Source: Clostridium sp.
Lineage (GTDB): Bacteria; Bacillota; Clostridia; Oscillospirales; Ruminococcaceae
NCBI GenBank assembly: GCA_023664445.1
Contig: JAMPFN010000002.1
Span: forward strand, 1-64,000
DNA length: 64,000 nucleotides
Reading direction: 5' to 3'
Shown here: piece by piece, positions 1 to 7,404 of the stretch
Position numbering within the stretch: position 1 is the stretch's first letter
Layout: each line of letters begins with the position of its first letter
Position numbers and translations under genes: made by a program
Notes under the pieces: generated by a model
Told to the model about the DNA's origin: nothing
What the model saw: the letters and a program-made list of their open reading frames with translations, nothing else
The model's database searches: none

Positions 1-38
1 TTTAGTAATACTTTCCCCAAGGGGAAGTATTACTAAAA
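1..38. terminator. long inverted repeat, terminator-like
   Basis: Nearly perfect palindrome with arms TTTAGTAATACTT and AAGTATTACTAAA around a CCCC-AA-GGGG core, followed by an A/T-rich run. It could end transcription in either direction for a gene left of the window. No gene is visible between here and position 358, so the partner gene is unknown. Confidence 0.5.
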
Positions 39-97
39 ATATAAGTACCCATACAGAATATTCTTGGCAAAGATCAGGAGATAAAGCCCTCAACATT

Positions 98-240
98 TCA
101 AAAAATGATTTCATTGTAAACCATAATTGCTGAATGGGAAAATGTATCATTTACATTCCCCGTCTATAAGGATAGTCACTATCTCTCGCTTCTGCGACTC
201 ACAGCGCGAGCTGTGCCGGAGCGGAAGCTTGATTTTCTTT
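98..240 (+). repeat. dispersed repeat family R3, copy 1
   Basis: About 140 bp found again in reverse orientation at 5084-5215 and more diverged at 18604-18700. Shared blocks include AAATGTATCATTTACA, a TATAA(A/G)GATAGTCA block and GTGCCGGAGCGGAAGCTTGA. It contains no plausible gene. It is probably a non-autonomous dispersed element or decayed mobile sequence. The copy ends near a perfect 13-bp hairpin at 242-273. Confidence 0.6.
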
Positions 241-241
241 G

Positions 242-273
242 GTTCATTTCTTGCATCAAGGCAAGAAATGAAC
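242..273. terminator. perfect 13-bp hairpin
   Basis: Arms GTTCATTTCTTGC and GCAAGAAATGAAC flank a 6-nt loop. There is no T-run on the plus strand. It lies downstream of the hybrid kinase gene, so it may be a second structure in the 3' region of that minus-strand transcript, or the end of repeat R3. Confidence 0.35.
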
Positions 274-310
274 ATACGACACAAGTTAATTTCCGTGTAC
301 AAAATACAAC

Positions 311-337
311 GGCGCTTTGCAAATTGTAAAAAGCGCC
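311..337 (-). terminator. terminator of the hybrid kinase gene
   Basis: Stem GGCGCTTT / AAAGCGCC starts about 20 bases past the stop of the minus-strand kinase gene. On the minus strand it is followed by a T-rich stretch. Position and shape fit an intrinsic terminator. Confidence 0.55.
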
Positions 338-358
338 GCCTGTATAAAAAATATATTT

Positions 359-3049
359 TCAGAAAGCATTTTTCCATTCTTTAATGATATCGGAACATGC
401 AAAGACATCAGAATTTTCCGCAGCCTTTTTGATCGATTCAAAATAATCCTTCTGATTATCGGGATATTTATAACCGGACATCTTTTCGATAACCTCGTCT
501 ATCATAAGCGTATCAAAGCCGTTCAACGCTTCCTGAAGCTCATCAAGCATTTTTCCGACAGTTTCTTCATCGGCAAGCTTTTCGCCCGATTCGGCAGAAG
601 AGTCGGAGCTTATCGGAACATCGGGAAATACGTCCTTCAAAATCTCCTTGTATTTCTTATACTCTTCAATAAGACGACCTGTATTTTCCTTAATAAATCC
701 AATATTATTGACATGCCCCGCATGTTCCAGTTCAGCCGCAAGCGATGAGACATTGTCAGCGCCGACCTGTCTTGACGTACTCTTAAGAGCATGAACCTCG
801 ATGGTATAGTTATGCCATTTTTCCGAATTAAAGTGATCGGTTATAGATTGGGCTTTCTTATCTATAGAAATATAATATTCTTTCAATATCTTCAAAAAGA
901 GTTCTTCGCTGCCCAAAAGAGAAATAGCATTCTTAGTGTTAAGACCTTCGATACGCAGTTCGGTTTTTTTCGGCTTTTTCTCTTCGTGTGCCGACATATC
1001 GCCCTTTTTAACAGGAACAATAAGCTCCTGAGGAAGCCATTTGCGCAGCTTGGCAACAATGTCCTTGACCTCGATAGGCTTTGCGACGAAATCGCTCAAT
1101 CCCTCGCGTATAAACATTTCTTTTGCCTCGCCCACAGCATTTGCCGACAGCGCAATGATCGGCTTTGATTCATAGCCCGGTATAAGACGCCTTATGATAT
1201 GCGTTGCTTCGACGCCGTCGACTTCAGGCATCATGTGATCCATAAATATAAGGTCGTACGAATTTTCTTTGACCATGTCTATCGCTTCCGAAGCGCTCAT
1301 TGCAAGGTCGATTTCCATTTTAAGCGGTTCCAGAAGTCCCTTTGCAACAACAAGATTTACATGGTTATCGTCAACGATAAGTATTTTCGCGTCGGGAGCT
1401 ACAAATGTAAGCTGATTCGTATCTGCGTTTTCATGAGGCAGCGATATGCCCTTTACTCCCATTGCGTTGTACAGATTAATGGAATAAATCGGCTTGCGGA
1501 TACTTCTTACATTCGGCAGCAGACATTCGTTTAAACTGTTGAATTTATCAACGATAAGACATTGTTTATCGGGATTTTCTTTGAAAAAGTCTTCAATATT
1601 GGAATCGAAAAAAGGTTTTTCAATTATAAAATAATCAGTATCGATTTCATTAAGATCAAAAGATGTCGTACTGAGATCTATGCATTTTTGACATAGCCAG
1701 TCTAAATCCTTTAGGAGCTGTTTTTTAACGTACGGATTGCCGATAAGTATTGCCGCGCTTATCGGTTCTTTCGGTTTTACGGCGCAATTATTATTATCGA
1801 CGATCTTCTGCGGAAGCTTAAATGTAAATATGCTTCCTTTTCCGTATTTACTGTCAACCGTGATCCAACCGTCCATAAGTCCGAGCAGACGCTTTGAGAT
1901 CGGTAAACCAAGACCTGTTCCCTCAATATTTCTGTTGCGTTTGCTGTCAAGCTGCTGGAAAGAATCGAAAAGACGGTTAAAGTCCTCTTTCTTGATACCT
2001 ATGCCCGTATCCTTGATCGAAACTGTAAGCATTCCCGTTTCTTTGTCAACACGATTAAAGTCAATTTCCAAATGAACCTGTCCCTCTTTTGTGAATTTGA
2101 CCGCATTTGTAAGAAGATTGAGCATTATCTGATGTATTCTGATGTTATCGCCCCAAAGCATTTTTGGAAGCTCTGGAGAAATACTCATCGTAAATTCAAC
2201 ATTTTTGTTTCCGATACGGGTATTGATAACATTTGAAAGATCGTTTATAAGCGAAAGCGGTTCATACTCGACTTCGATAATATCAAGCTTGCCGGATTCG
2301 ATCTTTGAAAAATCAAGTACGTCGTTTATGATAACAAGGAGATACTGTCCCGATGTTTTTATTTGGTGGATATAGTCTCTTGCGGCAGGCGACATCGGCT
2401 CTCTAAGAGCAAGATCTGCCATACCGAGAACGGCGTTCATAGGGGTTCTGATCTCATGGCTCATATTTGCGAGAAAGTCGGACTTCATCTTGTTGGCCTT
2501 TTCTATCTTGATGTTGCTCTGATGCAGACAGTAGCTCTTATACGCCAGGCTTGAAAGATGAGTTGAGAAAACATAGAGTAAGTTTGCAGCCTTGTTTACC
2601 TTTTCTTCGCTTACTATCTTAACTTTTTTAATCGCTTCAACATATTCCTCGGGATCGATACCAAGATCCACCGCTATTTCTCTTGTTTTATCAAGATTCG
2701 GAGCAGACGTCAGAACCTGTCCTCCGATAAAGCTTCCTATGATTTTACCGTCAGCCAAAATAGGAGCGGCAAAGTCGATAAGACCCGCGTGGCAGTAATA
2801 TGTACAAGGCTTTCCCGATTTATATGTGATAGTCGCGCCCATTCTGTCGCAGCCTTCGCACCGCTTTTTTCCAAGCGGACTCATTCTTGTATACTGCATA
2901 CAGAAATCGGAGAATCCCGATCCCTGAGTTACGGCAACGCCGTGTTTGTCGGCAGTCAGGGCGGCAATTCCCATTACATCCGAAAAAACGTCCTGAAAGC
3001 TTTGCAGTATTCCCGTGTCGATCAGATCAGTTAAATATATATCACTCAT
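359..3049 (-). CDS. PocR-domain hybrid sensor histidine kinase with REC and HPt domains
   Basis: 896-aa multidomain signalling kinase, predicted cytoplasmic because no membrane segment is seen. Residues 8-165 resemble the PocR sensory domain, with a Cys-rich signature (CEGCDRMG, TYYCHAGL) typical of that small-ligand-binding family. HisKA follows at about 188-255 with phospho-acceptor H198 (ANMSHEIRTP), then HATPase at about 298-412 with G boxes (DTGIGI, GTGLGL). A degenerate receiver-like stretch (430-545) precedes a true REC domain (554-675, D604 in FMDHMMPE) and an HPt domain (H753 in VHALKS). This gives a complete internal His-Asp-His phosphorelay. The gene just upstream on the same strand (3083-3889) encodes a two-REC protein, a likely partner. 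The signal sensed is unknown. Confidence 0.9.
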   Translation of the reverse strand: MSDIYLTDLIDTGILQSFQDVFSDVMGIAALTADKHGVAVTQGSGFSDFCMQYTRMSPLGKKRCEGCDRMGATITYKSGKPCTYYCHAGLIDFAAPILADGKIIGSFIGGQVLTSAPNLDKTREIAVDLGIDPEEYVEAIKKVKIVSEEKVNKAANLLYVFSTHLSSLAYKSYCLHQSNIKIEKANKMKSDFLANMSHEIRTPMNAVLGMADLALREPMSPAARDYIHQIKTSGQYLLVIINDVLDFSKIESGKLDIIEVEYEPLSLINDLSNVINTRIGNKNVEFTMSISPELPKMLWGDNIRIHQIMLNLLTNAVKFTKEGQVHLEIDFNRVDKETGMLTVSIKDTGIGIKKEDFNRLFDSFQQLDSKRNRNIEGTGLGLPISKRLLGLMDGWITVDSKYGKGSIFTFKLPQKIVDNNNCAVKPKEPISAAILIGNPYVKKQLLKDLDWLCQKCIDLSTTSFDLNEIDTDYFIIEKPFFDSNIEDFFKENPDKQCLIVDKFNSLNECLLPNVRSIRKPIYSINLYNAMGVKGISLPHENADTNQLTFVAPDAKILIVDDNHVNLVVAKGLLEPLKMEIDLAMSASEAIDMVKENSYDLIFMDHMMPEVDGVEATHIIRRLIPGYESKPIIALSANAVGEAKEMFIREGLSDFVAKPIEVKDIVAKLRKWLPQELIVPVKKGDMSAHEEKKPKKTELRIEGLNTKNAISLLGSEELFLKILKEYYISIDKKAQSITDHFNSEKWHNYTIEVHALKSTSRQVGADNVSSLAAELEHAGHVNNIGFIKENTGRLIEEYKKYKEILKDVFPDVPISSDSSAESGEKLADEETVGKMLDELQEALNGFDTLMIDEVIEKMSGYKYPDNQKDYFESIKKAAENSDVFACSDIIKEWKNAF

Positions 3050-3082
3050 ATTGTATCACCTGTTTCGCTGCATATTTGTTTA

Positions 3083-3889
3083 TTACATTACAAGGTTATG
3101 TATTGTTGACAAAAGCATATCCATATTTATTGGCTTTAGGAGATATCCATGCGGTTTAAGCGCCATTATTTCTTCAATTATGCTTCTCTCGGAAACACCT
3201 GTCAGAAAGCACACCGGAATGTTTTTTCCTATCGGGTGGCTTTTCAGCTTTTTAAATACGTCAGCGCCCGTTTCGATAGGCATTTCGTGGTCGAGAATTA
3301 TCATGTCGACATGATTGGTGTCAAGGAATTTTCCGACAAGCACGCCGTTTACCATTGTGGTTACGTCATATTTGTCGCTGAGAGCTGTTTTGAGCATCTT
3401 GAGCATGCTTCTGTCGTCATCGACAACAAGAATATGCTTTTTAGCGTTTAAATCCGCTTCCGCAGCTTCCGCCTCTGCTTCTTTCTGAAGCTCATCGTTT
3501 TTAGCCGCTTCCTTTTCAGCCTGAAGCTTTTCCAGATATCTTGTAACGCTAAGCTCTATATTATCGACCGAAATGGGACGCTGTATAAACAGATTTGCGA
3601 TATAAGGGTGGGTTTTGGAAAGATTTTTACATACTTCTTCAGTTCCGACAATTATTATCGGCGCGGAATTATATGAGGGATAATCCTTAAGACTGTTGAT
3701 AGTCGCGATCGTTTCGCCGTCTGTCGAGTCAAAAAAAACTATGTACGCATCGGGTTCTAAAATTTTAAAGTGATTTAAAGCGTCCTTTATGTAGCTTGAA
3801 GTGCTGATACTGAAAAGATTTTCGGACGTATGCTTTATAAAATCGTTAACATGTGCCTGTTTACCGCTTACAAGAATTTTATATTTCAT
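3083..3889 (-). CDS. response regulator with two receiver domains
   Basis: 268 aa. I chose the internal ATG at 3889, preceded by GGAG at good spacing; the longer reading frame to 4069 runs into dispersed repeat R1. The N-terminal ~115 residues look like a receiver fold lacking the usual DD pair (pseudo-receiver). A charged Glu/Ala linker leads to a canonical REC domain (ILVVDDDRSM, phospho-Asp in IILDHEMP, LTG, and Lys in LLKPI). There is no DNA-binding output domain, so it probably works by protein contacts, perhaps as phosphate donor or sink for the neighbouring HPt kinase. The gap to the kinase gene is 33 bp, suggesting one operon. Confidence 0.85.
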   Translation of the reverse strand: MKYKILVSGKQAHVNDFIKHTSENLFSISTSSYIKDALNHFKILEPDAYIVFFDSTDGETIATINSLKDYPSYNSAPIIIVGTEEVCKNLSKTHPYIANLFIQRPISVDNIELSVTRYLEKLQAEKEAAKNDELQKEAEAEAAEADLNAKKHILVVDDDRSMLKMLKTALSDKYDVTTMVNGVLVGKFLDTNHVDMIILDHEMPIETGADVFKKLKSHPIGKNIPVCFLTGVSERSIIEEIMALKPHGYLLKPINMDMLLSTIHNLVM

Positions 3890-3930
3890 ACAATTCTCCA
3901 ATCTGCCGTTTGATGCAAACGAACTTTTAA

Positions 3931-4097
3931 TTAGAACCTGTTTACATAGGAAATGTATATGGATTTTTGAGCAGAATTTTTCTGAAAACAAGGCGATTTT
4001 TTGCAGGCATACTAGCGTATGGCAAGGAAAATCAACGCAGTTTATCAGGAAAATTTGCAGAAAAGACATGTGCAGAGCCTATGTGGACAGATTCTTA
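3931..4097 (+). mobile_element. MITE-like element, family R1, full copy A
   Basis: 167 bp with imperfect terminal inverted repeats: left TTAGAACCTGTTTACATAGG and right CCTATGTGGACAGATTCTTA, which matches the left end when reversed. The interior is nearly the same as the reversed element at 13106-13255, and end fragments recur at 6466-6500, 7234-7300 and 18439-18499. There is no coding capacity. It accounts for most of the gap between the response regulator and the next repeat. Confidence 0.7.
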
Positions 4098-4232
4098 TAT
4101 TTTATAACGATATATACTTTTATAAATATTAACATAAAAAATAAAAAATGTCAACATTTTGCGTATATAAAATAAAAAATATTCAAAAAAATTGTACAGT
4201 ATATATAAATCGAAAACGTTTTAAGGGTTTAT

Positions 4233-4413
4233 AAAACGGTCAGAGTGTCAAAAAAGTTTTTCAAAATATAAAAGTTTAGGTCAAGCCTTTGGAATCCGCA
4301 AGGGGTGAATTTGAAAATAATCCGACGGATTATTTTCAAAGAGGGGACACCCTGCAAGAGAGGGCGTCCCCTTAAAAGCAACCTTTTCAACAGACTCACC
4401 GTTTTAAGGGTTT
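4233..4413 (+). repeat. dispersed repeat family R2, copy 1
   Basis: Ends are inverted (AAAACGGTCAGAGTGTC against AACAGACTCACCGTTTT) and the flanks carry a direct repeat, GTTTTAAGGGTTTA. The core block AAAGTTTAGGTCAAGCCTTT, then AGGGGTGAATTTGAAAA and a GGGGAC...GTCCCC hairpin recur at 22663-22905; the hairpin alone recurs at 25249-25285. No gene is seen between 3890 and 4434; R1 and R2 fill the gap. Confidence 0.6.
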
Positions 4414-4434
4414 AAAATGGTCTTTTTACAAATA

Positions 4435-5058
4435 TTATTCCGGAATTTCCGCGTATTTCATTGTATCAATAATGATATCGGCACAATTATCTATCGGGAA
4501 AAGAGAACTGTTAATGCATATATGGTAGTTTTCTTTAACTCCCCATGTATTCGTTGTGTTAGCGTTGTAAAATACCTCGCGCCTGTTGTCGTTTTTCCTT
4601 ATGATATAATCGGCATACTGTTCGTTAATGCCGTAATGCTTGATCGCGCGCTTTGTTCTGTCCTCCATATTCGCATGAATAAAAACCTTGAATACATTCT
4701 TGTTTTCCCTTAAAATGTAGTCTGCGCACTGTCCTATGATAATGCAGCTTTCCTTTCCGGCAAGTTCCGTCACAACTTTATTAACCTCATTGTAAAGAAT
4801 ATCCGCTTTGGAAGCCGTATTGTCTACGTCAGCAGATCCTGACTTTGCCGCAAGAGAAAGCTTATACAAAAAGCTGTGTGAAACATTTTCCTGTGTGCTT
4901 TCAAGATATTCCTTCGGTATTCCGCAGCGGTCAGCCGCCATTTCCACTATTTCCCTGCTGTATACGGGTATGTTCAGCTTTTCGGAAAGGCTTTGACCAA
5001 TTAAAAGACCTCCGCTTGCATATTGACGCTCGATCGTTATAACTGTATTTTCAGACAT
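4435..5058 (-). CDS. cytidylate kinase-like family protein
   Basis: 207 aa. The N-terminus (ITIERQYASGG...IGQSLSEKLNIPVY) has the modified P-loop start of the cytidylate-kinase-like family, a group of nucleotide-binding proteins common in anaerobic Firmicutes. Family members keep the kinase fold, but their substrate is mostly untested, so the name says fold rather than activity. An Arg/Asp-rich lid follows (IRKNDNRREVFYN). The start has AAGGGGG upstream. It is a single gene, flanked by repeats R2 and R3. Confidence 0.8.
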   Translation of the reverse strand: MSENTVITIERQYASGGLLIGQSLSEKLNIPVYSREIVEMAADRCGIPKEYLESTQENVSHSFLYKLSLAAKSGSADVDNTASKADILYNEVNKVVTELAGKESCIIIGQCADYILRENKNVFKVFIHANMEDRTKRAIKHYGINEQYADYIIRKNDNRREVFYNANTTNTWGVKENYHICINSSLFPIDNCADIIIDTMKYAEIPE

Positions 5059-5083
5059 TTGAAAAACCCCCTTGTTTATATGC

Positions 5084-5215
5084 TACAAAGAAAATCAAGC
5101 TTCCGCTCCGGCACAGCATACGCTGCGAGTTGCAGAAGCGAAAAATAATGACTATCTTTATAGTCGATGACTGTAAATGATAAATTTTACCACTCAGCAG
5201 CTATAGTTTGTATAA
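5084..5215 (-). repeat. dispersed repeat family R3, copy 2 (inverted)
   Basis: Reverse-complement match to 98-240, including AAGCTTCCGCTCCGGCAC and TGTAAATGATAAATTTTACC. It fills most of the 360-bp gap between the kinase-like gene and the XRE regulator. The rest of the gap (5216-5420) is A/T-rich with no clear feature. Confidence 0.6.
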
Positions 5216-5420
5216 TAGTCCGATATGCAGGCAGCAAATCTCTGATTTGCGTATCTGCAAGGACTTTTAGATAAAGTGTTTACGCTTATTATATCACTTT
5301 TACGGACAAATTTCAATACATTTTCAAATATTTATTATAAAAACAAATACTTGAGAACAATATTTTTTATTTGATAAAATTTCGGAGAACTAAGATTTTT
5401 TCCGCCTCTTTTATTTCAGT

Positions 5421-5633
5421 CTATTCGTCAAAGTAAAACAATTCTTCAAAAGTTTTATCTAATGCGATACATAAAATCAAAGCCAGCTTTGCCGTTGGGT
5501 TAAACTGTCCTGTTTCAATAGAACTGATAGTATTGCGGGATACGCCTACCATTTCTGCCAACTGCATCTGTGATAATTTATTTTCTGCCCGAACTTCTTT
5601 CAAGCGATTTTTTAATATGAGTTTATTTTCCAA
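5421..5633 (-). CDS. XRE-family helix-turn-helix regulator
   Basis: 70 aa, almost entirely one Cro/CI-type HTH domain (NRLKEVRAENKLSQMQLAEMVGVSRNTISSIE). Members of this short class usually repress their own operon. It follows a small membrane protein gene on the same strand with a 12-bp gap. That pairing of a small XRE regulator with an integral membrane protein is common in Firmicutes and suggests one operon, with the promoter in the A/T-rich stretch near 6000-6110. Confidence 0.9.
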   Translation of the reverse strand: MENKLILKNRLKEVRAENKLSQMQLAEMVGVSRNTISSIETGQFNPTAKLALILCIALDKTFEELFYFDE

Positions 5634-5645
5634 ATTATCACCGCC

Positions 5646-5981
5646 TTACAAAATGGCTGATGCGGTGATCAGATCATAAATGTGACAAGCAGAAAGTGTA
5701 ATTACAATTATTGTATAAACGAATGCCATTACAAGTTCATGCCGCCGTTTGAGTTTGAACCATTTTACCCAGAATGTCGCCATTGTTCCCGAAAGCACAA
5801 GGGCATATAAGCCGTTATTGAATCCGCCGCCAACAAGTATTTGTATTACACAAAAAAGTGTCGCAAGAATGGCTGTTACTATAATGGCGATGCCTTGTCC
5901 TTTTTTTAGCACCTCTTGCTCGTACATATCCTTGTTTTTGTTTTCTACTCTGCTTTTTGCTAAAATTTCTTCCTTGTTCAT
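5646..5981 (-). CDS. small membrane protein with three predicted TM helices (DUF6442-like)
   Basis: 111 aa. After a charged N-terminus (MNKEEILAKSRVENKNKD) come hydrophobic segments at roughly 31-51, 57-73 and 84-104. The layout resembles the DUF6442 group that is co-transcribed with small XRE regulators; I assign this from memory of the pattern. No catalytic motif is visible, and function is unknown. Confidence 0.7.
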   Translation of the reverse strand: MNKEEILAKSRVENKNKDMYEQEVLKKGQGIAIIVTAILATLFCVIQILVGGGFNNGLYALVLSGTMATFWVKWFKLKRRHELVMAFVYTIIVITLSACHIYDLITASAIL

Positions 5982-6150
5982 ATCAAAACCTCCAATTTAT
6001 TTTGCCAAGTTTCATTGGCATAGTTTTATTATATCACAGCCAAGTTTACTTGTCAATACATTTTGACAAGTTTTCTTTGCTTTTTTATCGAATTGACGAT
6101 AAACTATAGCATTAAATCATACCATTTTAGTATGATTAGGAGGATCTCAT

Positions 6151-6315
6151 ATGACTGAAATATTATGGCTTGGACGAGGAGGTCAGGGTGCGTTCACATC
6201 TGCAAAGCTGCTCGGAGCTGCACACACGTCAATAGGCGAGGGGAGATATGCGCTTGCGTTTCCCTCATTCGGACCGGAACGAATAGGAGCGCCCCTTTGT
6301 TATGAGATTTATTGA
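6151..6315 (+). pseudogene. truncated 2-oxoacid:acceptor oxidoreductase gamma subunit (porG-like remnant)
   Basis: 54 codons after a perfect AGGAGG site. The start MTEILWLGRGGQGAFTSAKL and the later ALAFPSFGPER block match the N-terminus of pyruvate/2-ketoacid ferredoxin oxidoreductase gamma subunits, which run to about 190 aa. Here the frame stops right after the FGPER block and no continuation is visible downstream. The RBS and codons look intact, so the truncation may be fairly recent. The intact copy is presumably elsewhere in the genome. Confidence 0.7.
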
Positions 6316-6520
6316 CCATTTGATGTCAAAAATCGACCAAATAATGCAAACCTATTGTTTTTTTATATGATCGATGTTATATTAAAAAATAGGCAGGCTT
6401 GTGCTATAATTATACAATTGCGCGTTCATCCTGTGAAGACAGTTCTTATTATATACAAATTATGACACACGTATATTTTATGTGAACAGGCTCTAACCTA
6501 AATAATTAACAAGGAGCAGT
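6316..6520. other. non-coding stretch with R1 end fragments
   Basis: No gene seen. Bases 6466-6500 (ATATTTTATGTGAACAGG, then CTCTAACC) match an outward-facing end of MITE family R1. A second end-like motif (CCTGTGAAGACAGTTCTTATT) is at 6430-6450. The rest is A/T-rich and may hold the promoter of the small HTH genes that follow. Confidence 0.4.
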
Positions 6521-6661
6521 ATGATAACTATATCATACAAATATTTTATGAATTATAAATTGATCGGTCAATGGCTTAACGAGCATAATATAACTCTTGA
6601 GGAAAGCTTTACAGATTCTTTAAGCCGTATGGCAAAAGAATATAAAAAAATCATAATATAA
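6521..6661 (+). CDS. 46-aa ORF, probably the 5' part of a frameshifted HTH gene
   Basis: Starts at ATG after AAGGAG. The peptide MNYKLIGQWLNEHN...LSRMAKEYKK ends just past a run of seven A's at about 6643-6650. If the frame shifts in that run it continues without a stop into the next ORF (NLNEVYIKLGCSKTDISRW). The simplest reading is one regulator gene of about 230 codons broken by an indel. Slippage on the A-run or a real short peptide are alternatives. Confidence 0.5.
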   Translation: MITISYKYFMNYKLIGQWLNEHNITLEESFTDSLSRMAKEYKKIII

Positions 6662-6687
6662 TTAATCTGAATGAGGTTTATATCAAG

Positions 6688-7218
6688 TTGGGCTGCAGCA
6701 AGACGGATATATCGCGTTGGAGAAGCAATCCGTGCAGTACTCATTCTATTTGCGCCCGGGCAAAGAGATCTGTGGCATTTAACGCCGCTCAGCTTTTTAA
6801 TTTATCTGAATATGAATGTGAAGGTCTTGCTAACAAAGCGGGACTTTCTTTGTTATATGATAAAAATATATCGTTAGCAGTTTTCTTAAAGGATCGCACC
6901 ATAAAAACGGGAGAACTCATACGCTGCGCTTCCATAAGCGAAAGAATGCTTCAATATTATATGAAAGGAAAAAAACCGACTAAGCAGGCGCTGCTTGCAA
7001 TTGCTATTTCACTTGATCTTCCGATCGATGAAATAATTATACTGCTGCGAAAATACGGATACTGCATTTCGGAAAGTCTGCCGAACGACGCCGTAGCCTT
7101 ATGGTATTTAAAAAATTATTATACGCAAATAAACGGCGTTACAACGCTTGATTCAATAAACGAAGTATTGGAAAAACTGGAGCTGCCTTTGCTTATGACC
7201 AAGCTTATAAACAGATGA
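6688..7218 (+). CDS. HTH-type regulator, probably the 3' part of a frameshifted gene
   Basis: 176 aa from a TTG with no ribosome binding site, which supports the idea that translation begins in the upstream 46-aa ORF. It carries one HTH-like stretch near the start (KLGCSKTDISRWRSNP) and a second in the middle (IRCASISERMLQYYMKGKKPTKQALLAIAISLDLPIDE), resembling an XRE fold. It sits between R1 fragments at 6466-6500 and 7234-7300. It may regulate the adjacent 7.4-14 kb cassette; that is inference from position only. Confidence 0.6.
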   Translation: MGCSKTDISRWRSNPCSTHSICARAKRSVAFNAAQLFNLSEYECEGLANKAGLSLLYDKNISLAVFLKDRTIKTGELIRCASISERMLQYYMKGKKPTKQALLAIAISLDLPIDEIIILLRKYGYCISESLPNDAVALWYLKNYYTQINGVTTLDSINEVLEKLELPLLMTKLINR

Positions 7219-7233
7219 AATTATACGAAATTG

Positions 7234-7300
7234 TTACCTGTACGCATAGTAAACGTATATGGATTTTTGAACGTGATCTTTCATTAAAACAGCTTCTGAA
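7234..7300 (+). repeat. R1 left-end fragment
   Basis: ACCTGTACGCATAGTAAACG followed by TATATGGATTTTTGA is a diverged match to the left third of the MITE at 3931-4097. It lies about 100 bp before the large-protein cassette. No clear promoter was identified in the remaining gap to 7404. Confidence 0.55.
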
Positions 7301-7404
7301 AAGTTACAGATAATTTCGGGATTTCTTCCGTAAAAAATTATATAATTATGTCAGATTACAAAAAGTGATCAAAATATTATTTATACAAATAGGAGTTGAT
7401 TAGT

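Noticed and set aside
3890-4069. 60-residue N-terminal extension of the two-REC response regulator
   Set aside because: The extension is encoded by MITE R1 sequence, and the ATG at 3889 has a proper GGAG site.
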